This document shows positions 11,108-22,851 of a DNA stretch of 64,000 nt, piece by piece. The position numbers and the translations under genes are program-made. Numbering within the stretch: position 1 is the stretch's first letter; each line of letters starts with the position of its first letter. Source of the DNA: Chrysaora quinquecirrha (lineage: Eukaryota > Cnidaria > Scyphozoa > Semaeostomeae > Pelagiidae); NCBI GenBank assembly GCA_014526335.1, contig JACTAT010000045.1:785850-849849 (forward strand), given 5' to 3'. The notes beneath the pieces were generated by a model. That model was given only the letters and a program-made list of their open reading frames with translations. It had not been told where the DNA came from and made no database searches.

Positions 11108-11849
11108 AATAACTAACATCACAATTATTACCATCTAATAATTCTCTTTCGATTAAACATTGACAATTCTATAACATATATTCTTACATTCATTTGCATC
11201 ACATAATTATATGCTTCCTCACCTTAGTTTTTGTTCTCATTGTCTTCTGTTGCAAAAAAACTCTCTGAACTGTTTACATTACGCCTCAACAACACTAGGC
11301 AAAATCGATTTTTGCCAAAACCTGGTGTGAAAAAGATTGAATTGGGCGGGGGGGTGGGGGTGGGTTTTAAACAACAGGGCTACCAAGACGGAGGTTTTTT
11401 TGTGTGAAATAATAAGAAGGTGCACTAGCGTGCATGTGAAACTAAAATATAAAGGTGTAGTACCAACCCCGCTTTTGCGCCTCAGAAAAGCCGTCCGCGC
11501 CCACCACTGTATTCGTAGGTATAGAGTAAAATTTTTTAGGTTTTATATATCATATATTACCCCCATTTTACTGGGTGCAGTATGTTTTTAGTTGTGTTGT
11601 GTAGCCTCGTACTGACTCATCAGCTGATTCCCCATAAAAGCATTTCAGGGCTAAGATGAGTATGCTTATTTTATTTATGGGTGCCCCATTGTCTGTGCGT
11701 CCAGAAACAATGTCAGCGTAAGAGGCTTTTTGACCAATGTTGTGTATATATTTGTATATATATATATATGTATAAATATTTTCCATGTATTCCTGTTTGT
11801 AGTGATAGAGGTATATAGGTGTGTATAGGAGTAGGGATCATGCCCTGTA
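11108..11849. repeat. Tail of the helicase/X block and probable Penelope 3' region
   Basis: Non-coding tail shared with 19412-20000. It includes a G-run near 11345, a block of about 90 bp absent from the second copy (around 11365-11450), and a TATATA microsatellite at 11755-11770. On the minus strand near 11600-11630 it contains CTGATGAGTC followed by CGAGGC, a degenerate hammerhead-like string. Confidence 0.5.
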
Positions 11850-12545
11850 ATATGGAAAATTATAATTACGCAACATTAGACACTAGATATTTACCATTTA
11901 GGTAAATTTTGTGTGTGTAATTATGTCTCCAATGTTTTTGTCCCTTTTCAGTGCTAGAAAAGGGGGTGAGGTGACCAAATATCTTTTAAAGAATCATCAT
12001 TTTCAATTAAATGCCAGTTATTTCGTAGTATTTATTGAATTTTTATGGTTCTGTTATCAAAATGTATAACAAATGGGAGATTTCGTGTATAGTGCCTTTT
12101 CTTATCAATTATATTCACTTTGAGGAGGTCTGCTTGCGACAGTCTTTTCACCTTTTCAAATTGGGTATCTATTGCTTTAGGGTCATATCCCCTTCAAATC
12201 AAGTTGTATTTCAGTTCTTGTAGTTCAGCATTATGAGTATTTCTTCTGTATCGCAACGCTTGACTGTAAATCACGCTATTTTTGCAGCTTCTTGGATGAA
12301 AGGATTTAGCATGTAAAAGATTACGCGTATCAGTTGGTTTTTGGTATAAGGACGTTGTAAATTTGCCATCATTCCCAACATGTATTGTAGTTTCTAGAAA
12401 ATTTATCTTCTCTTGCAAGTATGAAGCTTCAAACTTAAATGTATTATTCATGGTATTTATATATTCTATGAATTGTATGAGCTTTTCTTTTGTATGTGTT
12501 CATATTATAAATATATCATCAATGTATCTTTTCGATACCAGAGGT
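11850..12545 (-). pseudogene. Penelope-like retroelement RT fragment, copy 1
   Basis: The minus strand encodes the reverse transcriptase palm motif RYIDDIFII (about 12540-12515), followed by a stop where Trp is expected, then KINFLETTIHV, LYQKPTDTRN and SFHPRSCKNSVIYSQALRYR. Past a TGA near 12193 come RGYDPKAID and NNWHLIENDDSLKDIW. After a frameshift the ALKRDKNIGDIITHT segment follows, which matches the region after the RT core in Penelope-like elements. Several stops and frameshifts make it dead. The lower half (below 12128) is included in the 4.1-kb segmental duplication and recurs at 20343-19990. Confidence 0.75.
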
Positions 12546-13539
12546 GTTCGCTCGCCAGGGGCGAGAAATTCAAACACATCTGTGTACGCAGGAATTATTT
12601 ACTGCCAGCACAGGTACAATAAGCTACAGGCAGTGAACTGACTGGAATGATAACCTTATTGTCCAAAAAGCGTAACCAAAAATGGCGGACATGGAGCGAG
12701 AGCTTGCATGTATGCGCGAGATGCCCCAACATAAGGTTTAGTATGGAAAAAATGAGAAAAAATGCCGTGCAACACTGGTTTGAAGCCAAATATGACAATG
12801 AATTCGAGATAAATCAAGAAAAATTACTTTTATATGTCAAAAAACGCAGATTTGAGAGTAATTTAAGACCGTTGAAACTAGCTTATATTTATTCTGACCG
12901 GATTTATGGACTTTGCACGTAACAACTTTTCGGTAGGCCGCCTTCAAAATATCAAGTGCAGCTACTAGATCTGAGATGAAAACCACTAAAAAATTCAAGT
13001 AATACATTTTAGGAAACTGTTTTACATAGTTATGATGCTAAATATCTTTATATATAACATATTGACATTGAAATCTTGGATTTTATCGTCACCTGAACCG
13101 ACCTGATTGAAGCCTGCTCTCATACTTCATATACAGCAGTTTATTATTAATTTACTCGGTCCAGATGTTCTTTTTTAATGTCTTTATTTCTGTTTTTCCA
13201 TGAAACCGTAACCTTTTAAAAATATATTATATGATTAGTTCTTCTAACTCTGCAACTTTTTTAAATCAGTTATCGGGTGGCCTAAGGTTTTTTTTTACAG
13301 CAACTTCAACACAGCCATCCTTCGTTTCAAAAACGAATTTTGAAATTATAACTCCAGGTTCAGTTGCAGTAGCTATTTCTTCATTTTTACACACAATACA
13401 ATTAGTTTTGAAAAAGTTTTAAACTACATACAAAAATGCAAACAAATACAAAATAACAGAAAGGAAAATAATGTAAGATGTACTATTAATTTTGTATGAA
13501 ATTTTTTAGAAGAGGAACTCTCTAAGTAGATGAACTAAC
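12546..13539. other. No gene seen
   Basis: AT-rich, no supportable exon. The stretch 12550-12630 read on the minus strand resembles the + strand around 50485-50560 (the shared words include ACTGGCAGTAA and GTACACGGATGTG), so it is part of a dispersed repeat. Confidence 0.35.
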
Positions 13540-14145
13540 GAGAAGAGAGACCCCTATTAAGCCTAAGGTTGATGGTTGTAGGATAAAGTAGATAATCATT
13601 AGCTCAGTCATGTTGAGAATAATGAAATCGGATAGTTCTCAATTTATATGCTTTATCAAAAAGAATGAAGGAATATAGGAGCATGATTACAAATTATTGA
13701 TCAAATGTGTTTTTAGTTTTGATTTAAACAATTTTTCGGATTAAGCAGTACTGATATCATCAGGCAGTTCATTCCAGAGTTAAGTACCAAGGTAACCTAG
13801 AGAATTCAAGCCATATCTAACAGTATTCTTTTGAGGAAGGTAGATCTTGCCTCTGCTAGCTTGCCTAGTAGAATATTGATGAACATATAAACTCAAACAG
13901 AAGAGATTATGGAAGCAACTAGGAGACATTTTGTGAATAGTTTCATAGACAAAAACTTAAAGTTTCAAATGAAAGATATCAGAGAGTTTAGCAATCTTCA
14001 AATCTTTGAAAATTGGAGAAGAGTGTGATTTATCAGGCTCAAAAGAGATGGCCCTGACAACCTTTTTTTGTAATTTAAAAACGGGATCAATGTAAGTTCT
14101 ACAAGTGCTTCCCCATACAATAATTCCATATTGTAAAAACGATAA
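13540..14145 (-). pseudogene. CR1/L2-like LINE 3' fragment
   Basis: Minus-strand translation has YGIIVWGSTCRTYIDPVF, LQKKVVRAISFEPDKSHSSP, FKDLKIAKLSDIF, YSTRQASRGKIYLPQ and LWNELPDDIS, the typical C-terminal part of non-LTR reverse transcriptases (YG..VWG then the LQKK..R region). Stops interrupt it. The 5' part is missing, as is usual for truncated LINE copies. Confidence 0.7.
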
Positions 14146-14149
14146 GAAT

Positions 14150-16024
14150 ATTATTTACACACCTGACATATGTCCTTCAGCAGCCATTAAATATTCCCTT
14201 TCCTTAGACATATGCAAGCCCGAAATGTGGGTAAATCTGTGTTGCAAAAAGATTTCATGGACTAATTCCACTAGAAAAAAGTTCAGTATACCAACCTGTG
14301 AAAACGCTCCTGATAATGCAGCTCTGACAAAGTACCATTCACGACCATTTACATATGAATCCTTGTCCCTCATTGATTGGTTACGTCTTGTTGATTAAAC
14401 TAAAAATCCTCCACTTCCCTACAAGGGGACATGTCCCATCCTTGTTGGAGTACGCCATATTTCATTCTTCAATCCAGAGTATTTCTTTTAATTCATTCTC
14501 CTCAATTTCCCACACAGAGAGCTTGAGGTTGTATTGCCAAATAACTCCCATGACATTCCTCCAGCTATTCGCTTTTTCAACACTGCTGTTGCATGCATGC
14601 CGGAATTCTTCAACGATTCTTTACAGTTTAAAGAAACAGTTATACATCAGGGCCACAAATCATACTACATCGACACTATCATTGCATATGTCAATAGTCT
14701 AACTGACATGAACAACCTATATCGTCGGCAAATTCTTCCTCTATCAATGAAAACAACTTCAACTATATGTCAACGTAACAACACACTAACAGGAAATCAA
14801 TTACTGTTGATGATTATATTCACTGAAATGCTAAAGCAAAGGGAAAACTTCTATCATGACAGTTCTATCCAGTCTACCGACATTGATTGGCGTTAGTTCA
14901 CTCTCGTGCTTGGCAAACCAGGCACAGGGAAAACATTTGCTATTCACAAATGCATTGACTATTTCTGTGAAAGAAACATGTCTGTATGTGTGGGATTACC
15001 TACTGGAACCATTCCCTGCACATACAAAGAGAGATTCGACGATAGAGTTGTGTGTGACACTGTTCACAGCATTTTCCAGTATAGGCAAGACTGCAAACAG
15101 GAAAACTCATTGAACTACATGTTGTCAACATTTGATGTCAAGTTTATTGACGAGATCTCCCAAATAAGTACGGACATATTCCACCATATAATCACATCAA
15201 TAGACAAACTTTCTGAACGACCTTTGCTTCTGCTTTCCAGTGACTTCGCACAGCAGCAAGCAATTGCAACTGTACATGGCGAAACACAGCAAGTTTTGAA
15301 CATAACAAACTGTGCCCACTGCATGGAGCATGTACATGTCATCTGCTTAACACACAAACACCGTAAGCAGTGCCCAAAGTTATTCCACTTCCTCAATCAC
15401 ATTCGCTATTTCAAGCCAACACAGGAAATGATTGATTACCTTTTCAGCAGGAAAGTACTGTGTGAATTCGATTCCACAGAGGCAGCTATATACGAAGCCT
15501 TATCTTCATATCCTGAAGCCACAGTCCTCACTGTGTCTAGAAGAGCAGCAGATATGTCAAGGACATTATCATCCAGAAATCTTTCCCACACAAACCACTA
15601 GCAGTTATTGTTATGGATGATGGCACCCTCACCCCTATACACAAGGGCATGCGACTCATTCTCACATACAATGTAAATAAAGGTATAGGATTTGTAAACG
15701 GACAGTTCGTGACAGTTGTCACAACAGAAAATAACACCATCATTGTCAAACACCCCCAGGAGCACCTTCTCTCTCTCTCTTTCCAATAACCTGTAAGCAT
15801 GAGCACTAATATATCACCGCCTTCCCTTGTCTTGCTGGCTATGCCACAACCATTACTAAATTACAGGGACAAACATTGCCTAGCATCATTGTTTGGCTAG
15901 ATATGGCAACCAAACCACAGGGAACTGCATCTGTTGCATTTTCTAGAGCTAAATAATTGCAGGACATCTTGCTTTTCAATCCTATTTCGCCACATCATTT
16001 TCAACCATCAACAAATGAAATATA
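14150..16024 (+). pseudogene. Pif1-like helicase, copy 2 (longest)
   Basis: The most complete helicase copy. Upstream sequence absent from the other copies (14150-14880) reads KYHSRPFTYESLSLIDWLRL, then, with stops or a possible intron between, PPAIRFFNTAVACMPEFFND, which looks like the region preceding the helicase domain. A TAG at 14894-14896 separates this from LGKPGTGKT (Walker A). Walker B FIDEISQIS is intact here, followed by LLLSSDFAQQQ. A 1-bp deletion after SRRAA (about 15550) breaks the frame. The small intron is present at 15793-15837, but its acceptor is TG instead of AG. Downstream YVAFSRAK reads SVAFSRAK-stop. Clearly inactive. Confidence 0.8.
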
Positions 16025-16279
16025 ACTTACTCCCACAATAGAGAAATGAATGACTATCTCACTTCCACATACGCTTTCCTCCTTCTGTGCTATCCAACAT
16101 ACATTTTACAGTCTACACATATACTCGACATCAGGAATTTACCAAACGCAACTTACATCTTCATCACTAAGTTCACTATAAACAATAATACTTTCCAGCT
16201 GAAAATAAGCACATAATCAGTTCTTCCGTTCTCGTTCCTTATCAATATTATAGCTTCCTTTCTAGAAGAGCAGACAATT

Positions 16280-17103
16280 ATACGCAAAAGCAAAGGGAGT
16301 GAGCTACTTTGCTCACTTCCATAAGAATTACTTAACACAATATGGCCACATGAAAACGGTTGACACGGAGACAGTCTTTAAACAACTACACCCAGAGTGC
16401 TGTGAGTGGCTCAGGCGGCCTGCAACAGCTGCCTCAGAGCTGTACTCCACCTTTGAGGAAAATCTCGCTCTCTTGGAAAGCAGCAACACTTTTCTCAAGA
16501 GTAAACACATTCAAGACCTAATATCATCTTTGGCACCAATCATCAACACCCTAACAAAGTTCCATTGCGACTGCAATGGAAATGTCAATAAAAAAGATGC
16601 TAAGAAATTAGTTTCAAATATCATTAATCTAAAGTCGAACGACATGAGAATAATAAACGATGCTATAGAGGTTGGAGGGGCATTGTACTCAATAGGTATA
16701 CATATGCTTGTTGCCCACAGCCTTCTCAAGCCTGGCTGTTATGCAGATGCCATGTCATTTGCGCCACCACAAGACCCACTCTTCATAAAGACAAAGACCT
16801 TAAAGACCTGTTGCCTCTCTTATTCGTTGAAAAGTCAACAAACGAGACATCTGATGAGGACGAAGTGGATACTGCTAAGCTCCTATCCATGCTGGAATCG
16901 GATGACTAGGATGGCACAGACAAAAACGAATTACAGAAGAAAAAAAGGGCACAAAGAAAAGGAAGATTACTACATCTGATGACGATGCCCGTGTCAATGA
17001 CTCCCAAATTAAGAAGAAAAAAAGACAAAGAGGACGGACAGGAAGAAAAAAATGAAGACATCAGATTCACAACATGATAAGAAATTGGAGGACAAAACAA
17101 TTA
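16280..17103 (+). pseudogene. ORF X, copy 3 of 4 (longest open version)
   Basis: Open for 226 codons from 16299 to 16979. It has the N-terminal SYFAHFHKNYLTQYGHMK, the HPECCEWLRR block and the FHCDCNGNVNKKDAKKLVSN segment that is deleted in copies 2 and 4. The last 60 codons are out of the likely natural frame: the alternative frame gives LLPLLFVEKSTNETSDEDE and a stop after an acidic tail. All four copies share this shift, so it is ancestral or the true C-terminus is simply unknown. No known domain recognised. Confidence 0.6.
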
Positions 17104-17224
17104 AATAACTAACATCACAATTATTACCATCTAATAATTCTCTTTCGATTAAACATTGACAATTCTATAACATATATTCTTACATTCATTTGCATCACAT
17201 TCATATATTCTTACATTCTGGCGT

Positions 17225-18350
17225 AAGTTCACTCTTGTGCTTGGCAAACCAGGCACAGGAAAACATTGCTATTCACAAATGCATTGACTATTTCTGTGAA
17301 AGAAACATGTCTGTATGTGTGGGATTACCTACTGGAACCCTTCCCTGCACATACAAAGAGAGATTCGACGATAGAGTTGTGTGTGACACTGTTCACAGCA
17401 TTTTCCAGTATAGGCAAGACTGCGAACAGGAAAACTCATTCAACTACATGTTGTCAACATTTGATGTCATATTTATTGACTAGATTTCCCAAATAAGTAC
17501 GGACATATTCCACCATATAATCACATCAATAGACAAACTTTCTGAACGACCTTTGCTTCTGCTTTCCAGTGACTTCGCACAGCAGCAAGCTATTGCAACT
17601 GTACATAGCGAAACACAGCAAGTTTTGAACATAACAAACTGTGCCCACTGCATGGAGCATGTACATGTCATCCGCTTAACACACCAACACCGTAAGCAGT
17701 GTCTAAAGTTATTCCATTTCCTCAATCACATTCGCTATTTCAAGCCAACACAGGAAATGATTGATTACCTTTTCAGCAGGAAAGTACTGTGTGAATTCGA
17801 TTCCACGGATGCAACTGTATATGAAGCCTTATCTTCATATCCTGAAGCCACAGTCCTCACTGTGTCTAGAAGAGCAGCGAGATATGTCAATGACATTATC
17901 ATCCAGAAATCTTTCCCACACAAACCACTACCAGTTATTGTTATGGATGATGGCACCTCACCCCTATCCGCAAGGGCATGCGACTCATTCACACATACAA
18001 TGTAAATAAAAGTATAAGATTTGTAAACGGACAGTTCGTGACTGTTGTCACAACAGAAAATAACACCATCATTGTCAAACAACCCCAGGGGCACCTTCTC
18101 TCTCTCTTTCCAATAACCCGTAAGCATGAGCACTAATATATCATCCCTTCCTTGTCTTGCAGGCTATGCCACAACCATTACTAAATTAGCGGGACAAACA
18201 TTGCCTAGCATCATTGTTTGGCTAGATATGGCAACAACACCACAGGGAACTGCATATGTTGCATTTTCTAGAGCTAAATCATTGCAGGACATCTTGCTCT
18301 TCAATCGTATTTCCCCACATCAATTTCAACCATCAACAAAAGAAATATAA
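17225..18350 (+). pseudogene. Pif1-like helicase, copy 3
   Basis: Segmental duplicate of copy 1, offset by about 8.3 kb. It carries the same TAG in Walker B (17481-17483), and additionally small deletions inside Walker A (about 17260) and a 1-bp deletion near 17957 in the GTLTPIRKG segment. The small intron (18120-18162, 43 bp) keeps GTAAGC and TTGCAG. The C-terminal YVAFSRAKSLQDILLF block is well preserved. Confidence 0.8.
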
Positions 18351-18599
18351 CTTACTCCCACAATAGAGAAATGAATGACTATCTCACTTCCACATACGCT
18401 TTCCTCATTCTGTGCTATCCAACATACATTTTACAGTCTACACATATACTCGACAACATGAATTTACCAAACGCAACTTACATCTTCATCACTAAGTTCA
18501 CTATTAACAATAATGCTTTCCAGCTGAAAATAAGCACATAATCAGTTCTTCCGTTCTCGTTCCTTATCAATATTATAGCTTCCTTTCTAGAAGAGCAGA

Positions 18600-19411
18600 C
18601 AATTATATGCAAAAGCAAAGGGAGTGAGCTACTTTGCTCACTTCCATAAGAATTACTTAACACAATATGGCCACATGAAAATGGTTGACACTGAGACAGT
18701 CTTTAAACGACTACACCCAGAGTGCTGTGAGTGGCTCAGGCGGCATGCGACAGCTGCCTCAGAGCTGTACTCCACCCTTGAGGAAAATCTCGCTGTCTTG
18801 GAATGCAGCAACACTTTTCTCAAGAGTAAACACATTCAAGACCTAATATCATCTTTGGCACCAATCATCAACACCCTAACAAAGTTACATTGCAGTCAAT
18901 AAAAAAGATGCTAAGAAATTAGTTTCAAATATCATTAATCTAAAGTCGAACGACATGAGAATAATAAACGATGCTATAGAGGTTGGAGGGGCATTGTACT
19001 CAATAGGTATACATATGCTTGTAGCCCACAGCCTTCTCAAGCCTGGCCGTTATGCAGATGCCATGGCATTTGCGCCACGACCAGACCCACTCTTCATAAA
19101 GACAAAGACCTTAAAGACCTGTTGCCTCTCTTATTCGTTGAAAAGTCAACAAACGAGACATCTGATGAGGACGAGGAGGATACTGCTAAGCTCCTATCCA
19201 TGCTGGAATCGGATGACTAGGATGGCACAGAGGAAAACGAATTACAGAAGAAAAAAAAGGGCACAAAGAAAAGGAAGATTACTACATCTGATGACAATGC
19301 CCCTGTCAATGACTCCCAAATTAAGAAGAAAAAAAAGACAAAGAGGACGGACAGGAAGAAAAAAGTGAAGACATCAGATTCACAATATGATAAGAAATTG
19401 GAGGACAAAAC
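18600..19411 (+). pseudogene. ORF X, copy 4 of 4
   Basis: Duplicate of copy 2, sharing its deletion after LTKLHC and the early stop. The second half (18955-19220) reads RIINDAIEVGGALYSIGIHM and continues into the lysine-rich region. It is followed by the shared tail. Confidence 0.6.
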
Positions 19412-20343
19412 AATTAAATAACTAACATCACAATTATTACCATCTAATAATTCTCTTTCGATTAAACATTGACAATTCTATAACATATATTCTTACATTG
19501 ATTTGCATCACATAATTATATGCTTCCTCACCTTCGTTTTTGTTCTCATTGTCTTCTGTTGCAAAAAAACTCTCTGAACTGTTTACATTACGCCTCAACA
19601 ACACTAGGCAAAATCGATTTTTGCCAAAACCTGGTGTGAAAAAGATGAAATTGGGCGGGGGGGGGTATAAAGGTGTAGTACCAACCCCGCTTTTGCGCCT
19701 CAGAAAAGCCGTCCGTGCCCACCACTGTATTCGTAGGTATAGAGTAAACTTTTTTAGGTTTTATATATCATATATTACCCCCATTTTACTGGGTGCAGTA
19801 TGTTTTTAGTTGTGTTGTGTAGCCTCGTACTGACTCATCAGCTGATTCCCCATAAAAGCATTTCAGGGCTAAGATGAGTATGCTTATTTTATTTATGGGT
19901 GCCCCATTGTCTGTGCGTCCAGAAACAATGTCAGCGTAAGAAGCTTTTTGACCAATGTTGTGTATGTATTTGTATATATATATATGTATAAATATTTCCA
20001 TGTATTCATGTTTTTAGTGATAGAGGTATATAGGTGTGTATAGGAGTAGGGATCATGTGCTGTAATATGGAAAATTATAATTACGCAACATTAGACACTA
20101 GATATTTACCATTTAGGTAAATTTAGTGTGTGTAATTATGTCTCCAATGTTTTTGTTCCTTTTCAGTGCTAGAAAAGGGGTGACGTGACCAAATATCTTT
20201 TAAAGAATCGTCATTTTCAATTAAATGCCAGTTATTTCGTAGTATTTATTGAATTTTTTTGGTTCTGTTATCAAAATGTATAACGAATGGGAGATTTCGT
20301 GTATAGTGCCTTTTCTTATCAATTATATTCACTTTGAGGAGGT
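19412..20343. repeat. Second copy of tail plus Penelope-like fragment (-)
   Basis: Near-identical to 11108-12128. The minus strand from 20343 to about 19990 repeats the Penelope-like C-terminal segment seen at 12128-11850. Identity with the first copy ends at GAGGAGGT (12128 / 20343), the right boundary of the 4.1-kb duplication. Confidence 0.7.
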
Positions 20344-20389
20344 ATGCCTGCCCATGTGTGCAATATTCAATACTTTTTGTCATTTAATA

Positions 20390-20662
20390 TTAATGTTTAA
20401 ATTCATTCAATTTAATGTTTATTAGTTCAATTTAATCTTCATTGATTCAATTTAATGTTCGTTCTTTCAATTTAATGTTTATTGATTCAATTTAATGTTC
20501 CTTCATTCAATTTAATGTTTATTGATTCAATTTAATGTTCATTGATTCAATTTAATGTTTATTGATTCAATTTAATTTTCCTTCATTCAATTTAATGTTT
20601 ATTGATTCAATTTAATGTTCATTGATTCAAATTAATGTTCGCTCTTTCAATTTAATGTTGAC
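20390..20662. repeat. 20-bp tandem repeat
   Basis: About 13 imperfect units of ATTGATTCAATTTAATGTTT, alternating GTTT and GTTC endings. It lies between the Penelope fragment and integrase copy B. Confidence 0.85.
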
Positions 20663-20720
20663 TTAGAAGGTTTTGTTTTCCTAGTCCCCAACCTCAACAT
20701 GGCTTGTCCCTGTTGGTCAC

Positions 20721-22272
20721 TTGCTGCATGCTGTCATGGCGTACCCAAGTGTTTCTGGCTTCGGATCAATTGTTGAAGATTTCTTGAACAGTGTCATTGA
20801 CAGGATTTTTCTAAACTATGACACTTGGCAGCAGCATGAATTTCAATCCACTGCTGCAACACATTTATTTCTATTGGAGAAAACAGTAAACTTAATAGAG
20901 ATATTGGAAGAGATGCAACATTCTGAACAACAACCATTGGAGTCAACCTCTTCTGACATCGACATGCTACAGGAAATAAAGCTGATATTTTCACGTCTTC
21001 ATGGATCATTTGGCTGCACAGTAACAAATGCTACATATCAAGCTGTCCCCATGCGTCAAATTTCAGGACGCCGCAGACCCTCATACGCAGTACCTGCTGA
21101 GTTGCTTGAAGACTTAAGGGGTATGGGCCTCTCTTGGCAAAAGATTTCTACCATGTTCGGTGTGTCGCGGTGGATTATAGCCCGCAGAGTACAGGAATAT
21201 GGGCCGCAGCAGTTGAGCCTTTTTAGTGATATGTCTGATGATCAATTGGATAACCTTATCAAAGGCTACATGGAAAGGCACGGTACAACTACTGGCGAGC
21301 CGTACCTAAGAGGTCACATTAGAGCACTGGGATATCATGTTCAAAGACACTGCATCAGGAAAAGCATTACAAGAGTGGACGCAAAGAATACTGCCTTGAG
21401 GTGGGGATGCACTAGTCTCAAGAAGAACGTACTATGTTCCTTGGGTGAACTCCCTGTGGCACATAGATGGACACCACTCCCTTATACGCTGGGGCATGGT
21501 TGTACATGGGTGTATAGATGGAAAAAGCCAACGGATCATATATCTCCATGCATGTAATAATAATCTTTGAAGCACTGTTTTAAGATTGTTTGAAGATGCG
21601 ATATAGAGAGATGGGGGTTTCTGGCCTTCTCGTATAAGAGTAGATTTTGGCGTGGAGAATGTTGCAATTTGTGATGCAATGGTAGTTCGCAACGGAGAAG
21701 GTCGAGGGAGTTTTGTGTGTGGCTCCTCAACAAGAAACCAAAGAATCGAAAGACTTTGGAGGGACGTATTCAAATGCGTTTGTCACATTTACTATGAGAC
21801 ATTTTACGCAATGGAACAGTCTGGTCTGCTAGATGTTGAGAACACAGTGCATCTTTTTGCTTTGCAAAATGTTTTCGGTCCTAGAATTAATTATGCATTG
21901 AAAGAATTGATGTCATAACAACCTGTGGATATTGGATGTCATAACAACCATCCAATATCCACAGAGCATGGCTGCACACCAAACGAGATATGGCTGCAGG
22001 GAATGGCAGATCCAGCAAACCCTCTTGCAAATGATTGTTTGGATGATAACCCCACGAATCTAGAATTTTATGGAGAAGACCCAGCAGGCCCATCCCCTTT
22101 TGAAGAAACAGAAAATAATGTAGTTGTAGAGCCTGCCCAGCTAGCAATAACCAATGGCGCAGCAGAATTTAAAATGTCTATGCAAAATTTTAGAGATACA
22201 ACAAGAATTTCATCAAATTTTGGGATAGATATATATGTTGAAGCATTGGAATTTATATATCCTACAATGTAA
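20721..22272 (+). pseudogene. DDE integrase-core gene, copy B (intronless, broken)
   Basis: About 110 N-terminal residues precede an HTH (LRGMGLSWQKISTMFGVSRW), followed by the DDE core. The first catalytic Asp is in [14 protein letters not shown], in a frame one off from the upstream ORF (indel near 21420). A TGA follows NNNL at 21568. The second Asp is in IRVDFGVEN and the Glu in [13 protein letters not shown] (open 21652-21918). An inserted hairpin at 21923-21964 breaks the frame before HPISTEHGCTPNEIWLQGM, after which the C-terminal tail is open to TAA at 22272. Unlike copies A and C it has no intron at FG|VS or LIR|W. It lies tail-to-tail with the HECT exon at 22852-23690. Confidence 0.8.
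21923..21964. repeat. Perfect hairpin (16-bp arms, 10-nt loop)
   Basis: CTGTGGATATTGGATG at 21923-21938 is the exact reverse complement of 21949-21964. GATGTCATAACAACC is also directly repeated 26 bp apart (21909 and 21935). Removing 26 bp gives a continuous match to the family. Confidence 0.9.
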
Positions 22273-22851
22273 GAAGAAATAAACTAATGAACAGAAACAT
22301 TTAACAAAACTACCATTTGGCAACAAAACAAGTTCATCAGCATAACATACTGATTCATTCTAACAAAACAAGATTATTAGTTAACCTTTTCTGTGCTGTG
22401 TTGTTGTTTTCTAGGGGGGTCTTGACCCCCTTAAGTTTTACAAGGTGAGCATAATGTTAATAGAACTTTTAAACTAGGAGACATTGGGGACTGTCTATCT
22501 AGAATACAAAATAGTTGAAAGATCATTATTTCTACTTGAAAGTCTTGCAGGTCAAAGTTCACAAAGTTCTTCATCATTAGCTAGAGCCATTCAAGCCATT
22601 GTGATAATGTTTATTTAACATGTTTAATGGAGACAGTCTTTTTTTACGCCTATCTTCAAAATTGGGTGTTGTAAGGGGAGACAAGGAAAACCCTACAGGC
22701 CTTGTGTTATGCATGAAACAGTGGGACAGTGACTATATGTTGAAACTCTTTAGCATTTATGGGTAGTATCAGCATCTAGAGGTGGGGGAGGCATTTTACC
22801 CTCCTTCCCTCCAATTGTAATGATAATGTTTCACACAAGGGTTTAACTATG
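22273..22851. other. Intergenic gap between convergent integrase B and HECT
   Basis: About 580 bp with no coding signal; contains repeated CAAAACAAG words near 22320-22370. Confidence 0.4.

Noticed and set aside
11600..11630. Hammerhead ribozyme in the Penelope tail (CTGATGAGTC ... CGAGGC)
   Set aside because: The GAAA core is replaced by GAGG and no convincing stems form; kept only as a note in the tail annotation.
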